Positions 13,924-16,825 of a stretch of DNA of 16,825 nucleotides are shown piece by piece; position 1 is the first letter of the stretch, and each line of letters begins with the position of its first letter. The notes beneath the pieces were generated by a model. The model was not told the origin of the DNA. It did not search any database and saw nothing but the letters and a program-made list of their open reading frames with translations. The translations under genes and the position numbers were made by a program. The stretch lies in NCBI GenBank assembly GCA_027858145.1, contig JAQIDF010000348.1:1-16825 (forward strand), written 5' to 3'. This DNA is from Prolixibacteraceae bacterium. Lineage in GTDB: Bacteria; Bacteroidota; Bacteroidia; Bacteroidales; Prolixibacteraceae.

Positions 13924-16449
13924 TTATTCGTCTCTCACTTCTACAATTTTTTCTTTTGTAATAACTCTGCCATTCGATAATACTACATTAACCTGAACGA
14001 TAAAATCAGACTGAACAGCACTTGTTCGCACATTAGCTTTCACCTTACCTTCATTATCAATTTTAGCGTTGGGTTGCCAAAGCAAAGTTGTTTGATATTT
14101 CCATACATCCGGTTTAAAATCATCATATCTGAACGCTTTTGAAAATTCGCGTTCATCTTGTTCTTCGCTGATATCTTTCCCACCTCCCGAACCATGAGTC
14201 CTGATCTCGATGACACCAACGCTGTTGAGGCCGGTATAGCGTTGAATGTCAATAGGTTTTGTGCTGATGTTAATCGATTCCACATCGTAAGGTGATATTT
14301 GGCTCAGGGCATCGATACTTGTACCTACTTTCTGTCCGTCAATTACAATTAATGCACCCTGCTGAAAATTAAGTGAGTTACGTGATCCATAAAAAACAAT
14401 CTGGTTGCTAATAATATCAAAAGGTTTAATTGTTTTAATTACTTCAAGGATAGAGGATCCGGATTGTAACATTCTTTCGGCTATTCCCGGAGTCCGGGTT
14501 CGTTTATCCTTTGTTTCGGCACCGATATCATGCAGTAATTGCCCATTTTGTTGGTAGTAGCTGTAAGTGTCAGACCCATAAACAGTATTCCGGTTAAATT
14601 GCCGCGTAAGTAGCATATCTGATAATGTTTGGTCGAAAGAACGGTCAAGTTCAACATTGTAGGTTTTATTTCCATCATCGTTAACAGCTTTTATTCCCAT
14701 GTTGGGTAATTTGTTTAGTCCGCGAAACAAAAACTTTCCTTGTGAATCTGATTTCACTGTTTTCAGGGCATTTTCATCGCGATGTCGTAAAATGACCCTG
14801 GCACCAGCTACCGGCTTTCCTGATTTATCGGTAACAATACCTGAAATGCCCTGTTGTGTTTCTTCGGATGTTGCAGCTTTACCTTGAAGAATGTCTTCAA
14901 TGGAATAATAGGCATAAGAATTCCCGAGTAGTTCGATGTTACACATATATCGGTTTAACACATTATCGGGCGGGTACAATGTTAAGGGGTTTGAAAAAAA
15001 GTGAACATGCTTTTCATTTGCATTGCTGAAAACATTTTGTTTGTCAATAACCTTCATGTCAACATCAACAACCGAATATATTTTCAACAACTCACTTAAA
15101 TCTACTTCAATATCAAAGGACTCGTTGGTTTTAGCAACAGGAGGATTTGTTTTAATGTTGAGTTGAGTAGAATCAGCAACATTACCGCAATATATAAGCC
15201 TTTCGGATACAACACGAGCATCCGGCGAAAGGATGGCAACATGAATAATGTCATTGGGAATATCAGCGGTATTTATCTGGAAGCTATTTTTTGCTTTTGC
15301 TTTGAAATCGAACTGCAAATGCACTTTTCCATTCGATAATACTACAGCGTTATATTCGCGCCCTACGTAACTGCCGGCGTTCAATACATCAAGCCAGACC
15401 TGTCTGTTTTTTACTTTGTATAAATGAATGGCCGTACCATTTAATAGCGGCGAAGGCAGGGCAAACTTCTGTCCTTTACCATATTCTGATTCAATTGTCA
15501 GGGTATATTGATTTTGGGAAACCGGCATTAAACTTAGCATGCCAACATGGTTTTTCAGTATTTTGGCGAGCCCCGATCGGTGACCTGTCTGGTCGTAAAT
15601 TGTTCCCTCAACACTTACCGGTTGGCCAAAAGGATTAAAAGCACGGTAAACAATGCGTTGCTGTTGATTCGACAACAGGGTGTTGCCCTCGGGGTGAAAT
15701 TCAACATGCAGCCGGTCGGAGGTAGTTGGCACCGGTATTTTGCGTGAATTATTACCACGCCCTATTACTTTTATATTAAAATAGAACCCATGCTTCAGAT
15801 CCCCGGGTAATTCGTATTCTAACGCTACTGTTTCGTCAGTTTCGATTCGTGTTTTTTCGCTAAAAATTTCAATGTCATCATCAAAAAGCGATACCGATAT
15901 ACGTTCTTTTCTGGATGATGTAGTAACCGTGTGAAGTTTAAGCGACAGCGTTACATCATCGCCGGTATCGTAAATATTTTTATCGGTTGAGGCTTCAATG
16001 GTGTAAGTGTTTTTATCAAGCCGGTTAATGTACACGGGTTTTATAGCGGCCAGCGAGGGCTTATTTATTTCAGGGCTATCTGAGTGATAAGTCATAAGAC
16101 ACATGTGCCCGTACTCTGCCCACGAAGGCACGGTGATATAGCCCGAAGCATAACCATTCTCAACCAGTTCCTGTTGATCGACAACTACTTCGCCCGATTC
16201 ATTTTTCAGCACCACAACCACCTCTTTGTTCCTGGCAGATAATTGCGTTACCACGTTATACAAATCAATTTCATACCATATTTTTTCACCCGGCGCATAA
16301 ATATCTTTATCGGTGTGAATAAACGATTTATGCAGTGCATTTTCATTAGTGTCTGTTTGCAGTGCCTTTGTCAGTTTTTCAACCGGAGGTTGAGCAATAG
16401 TTGCATCTGCTACACAAAAAAGGATTAAGCTAATAAGTAACGTTTTCAT
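13924..16449 (-). CDS. Exported MG2/carboxypeptidase-regulatory-like/TonB-plug-like protein without a barrel
   Basis: This 841-residue protein starts with a signal peptide (about residues 1-19, hydrophobic core LLISLILFCV, cleavage after TIA). C13 does not sit in a good lipobox, so export to the periplasm or surface by signal peptidase I is likely. The N-terminal part (TDKDIYAPGEKIWYEIDLYN, about 46-65) looks like the macroglobulin MG2 domain, followed by beta-rich repeats through about 420. Residues about 533-600 form a carboxypeptidase-regulatory-like domain (GIVTDKSGKPVAGARVILR). Residues about 665-757 resemble a TonB receptor plug (ALIVIDGQKVG, PYDVESINIST, GVIEIRTHG). No beta-barrel follows, so it is not a TonB-dependent receptor. 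Proteins of this make-up are common in Bacteroidota; their function is not established. It lacks a thioester motif of true alpha-2-macroglobulins. It is 61 bases downstream of another probable surface-protein gene on the same strand, so the two may be co-expressed. Confidence 0.8.
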   Translation of the reverse strand: MKTLLISLILFCVADATIAQPPVEKLTKALQTDTNENALHKSFIHTDKDIYAPGEKIWYEIDLYNVVTQLSARNKEVVVVLKNESGEVVVDQQELVENGYASGYITVPSWAEYGHMCLMTYHSDSPEINKPSLAAIKPVYINRLDKNTYTIEASTDKNIYDTGDDVTLSLKLHTVTTSSRKERISVSLFDDDIEIFSEKTRIETDETVALEYELPGDLKHGFYFNIKVIGRGNNSRKIPVPTTSDRLHVEFHPEGNTLLSNQQQRIVYRAFNPFGQPVSVEGTIYDQTGHRSGLAKILKNHVGMLSLMPVSQNQYTLTIESEYGKGQKFALPSPLLNGTAIHLYKVKNRQVWLDVLNAGSYVGREYNAVVLSNGKVHLQFDFKAKAKNSFQINTADIPNDIIHVAILSPDARVVSERLIYCGNVADSTQLNIKTNPPVAKTNESFDIEVDLSELLKIYSVVDVDMKVIDKQNVFSNANEKHVHFFSNPLTLYPPDNVLNRYMCNIELLGNSYAYYSIEDILQGKAATSEETQQGISGIVTDKSGKPVAGARVILRHRDENALKTVKSDSQGKFLFRGLNKLPNMGIKAVNDDGNKTYNVELDRSFDQTLSDMLLTRQFNRNTVYGSDTYSYYQQNGQLLHDIGAETKDKRTRTPGIAERMLQSGSSILEVIKTIKPFDIISNQIVFYGSRNSLNFQQGALIVIDGQKVGTSIDALSQISPYDVESINISTKPIDIQRYTGLNSVGVIEIRTHGSGGGKDISEEQDEREFSKAFRYDDFKPDVWKYQTTLLWQPNAKIDNEGKVKANVRTSAVQSDFIVQVNVVLSNGRVITKEKIVEVRDE

Positions 16450-16482
16450 ATCTTTATTTTAGAATGCTCATAAGTTAATTCA

Positions 16483-16503
16483 AAACCTGAAACCCGAAAC
16501 CTG
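16483..16503. repeat. Three tandem heptamers AAACCYG
   Basis: On the plus strand the heptamers AAACCTG, AAACCCG and AAACCTG follow each other without spacers in the 61-base gap between the two right-hand minus-strand genes. On the transcribed strand this reads as repeated CRGGTTT. It may be a small noncoding repeat unit; no function is assigned. Confidence 0.6.
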
Positions 16504-16510
16504 CAATTAT

Positions 16511-16825
16511 TTAATTCCGGTATCGCACAACCAGATCATTATTATCAAAATTCCGGAGTGCCTTAACCAAATCTTCTTCAGGTTCTATCACATTGTAATT
16601 CTCCCAAAACGACTGGTCGTACTGTTTGATCTTTTCAGTAAATATTTCATTCGACCGGAATGTTTCCTTTCGGTTAAAATGTTCAATATTACCTTTTTCA
16701 ATTTGCGTTATTATGATCTCGGAGGTACTTAAAAAGTCTTTTCTTTCACGTTTTTTACGGTCTTTTATCCTGATTTCAAACATGCTTCTGGCCGAACGAA
16801 AATACCATTTGCCGTTTACTTGTTT
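16511..16825 (-). CDS. C-terminal end of a probable carboxypeptidase-regulatory-like surface protein (5' end cut by window edge)
   Basis: The minus-strand frame is open from the right edge of the window to the stop at 16511, showing the last 104 residues. An internal ATG at 16783 exists, but the frame continues upstream with residues reading KQVNGKWYFRSARS, so the gene very probably starts outside the window. The pattern of GKWYF, a basic stretch, and YDQSFWENYNVIEPEEDLVKAL near the end is what I recognise from the C-termini of Bacteroidota carboxypeptidase-like regulatory-domain proteins. These are large exported proteins of unknown function. No catalytic motif is visible in the part present. 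The reading from this short segment is moderately sure for the family and says nothing about function. Confidence 0.6.
   Translation of the reverse strand, partial: KQVNGKWYFRSARSMFEIRIKDRKKRERKDFLSTSEIIITQIEKGNIEHFNRKETFRSNEIFTEKIKQYDQSFWENYNVIEPEEDLVKALRNFDNNDLVVRYRN

Noticed and set aside
13858..13930. Two near-identical 16-base strings (AAAATCCGATTWWTCG) at 13858-13873 and 13915-13930 around the convergent stop codons
   Set aside because: Two mismatches, one copy inside lplA coding sequence, no further copies seen; probably chance.
13924..16449. Alpha-2-macroglobulin or full TonB-dependent receptor
   Set aside because: There is no thioester motif and no C-terminal beta-barrel, and the protein is too short for either.

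Overview
The window looks like chromosomal DNA of a member of the Bacteroidota. Base composition leans to A+T. Near-exact copies of the Bacteroidota -7 promoter box (TAnnTTTG) lie before lemA, sufS and dnaG. The DnaG, SufS, LplA and SbcC proteins read like those of this phylum, as do secreted proteins that combine a macroglobulin-type domain, a carboxypeptidase-regulatory-like domain and a TonB-plug-like domain. A marine or anaerobic Marinilabiliales-type lineage is plausible but cannot be fixed from this sequence. There are no rRNA or tRNA genes, CRISPR arrays, insertion sequences or phage genes that I can see.

Layout. (1) Positions 1-2702, minus strand: lemA is followed by a full DUF3137 membrane protein gene, and then by a second DUF3137 paralogue cut by the left edge of the window. 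(2) Positions 2703-3032: an intergenic stretch holding the lemA promoter and a degraded minus-strand fragment of a third DUF3137 gene, with a frameshift and a nonsense codon. The sufS -7 box lies at its right end. (3) Positions 3033-10938, plus strand: sufS (cysteine desulfurase), then a probable transcription unit of dnaG (primase), a Nim/PNPOx-type flavin split-barrel protein, an extended-SDR epimerase-like protein, and sbcC (Rad50-like nuclease ATPase). sbcD is not next to sbcC. (4) Positions 11027-13912, plus strand: deoC (deoxyribose-phosphate aldolase), a D-2-hydroxyacid dehydrogenase and lplA (lipoate-protein ligase). (5) Positions 13924-16825, minus strand: a large exported protein with MG2-like, carboxypeptidase-regulatory-like and plug-like regions but no beta-barrel. 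It lies downstream of the 3' end of another gene, probably a carboxypeptidase-regulatory-like surface protein, cut by the right edge.

Most of the window is housekeeping: replication priming, double-strand-break end processing, Fe-S sulfur supply, deoxynucleoside catabolism and lipoate salvage. The parts that deserve a second look are the lemA/DUF3137 array with its decayed third copy, the -7 boxes that almost touch the sufS and dnaG start codons (suggesting leaderless or nearly leaderless mRNAs), and the barrel-less plug protein at the right end. I found no clear evidence of a wholly new system.
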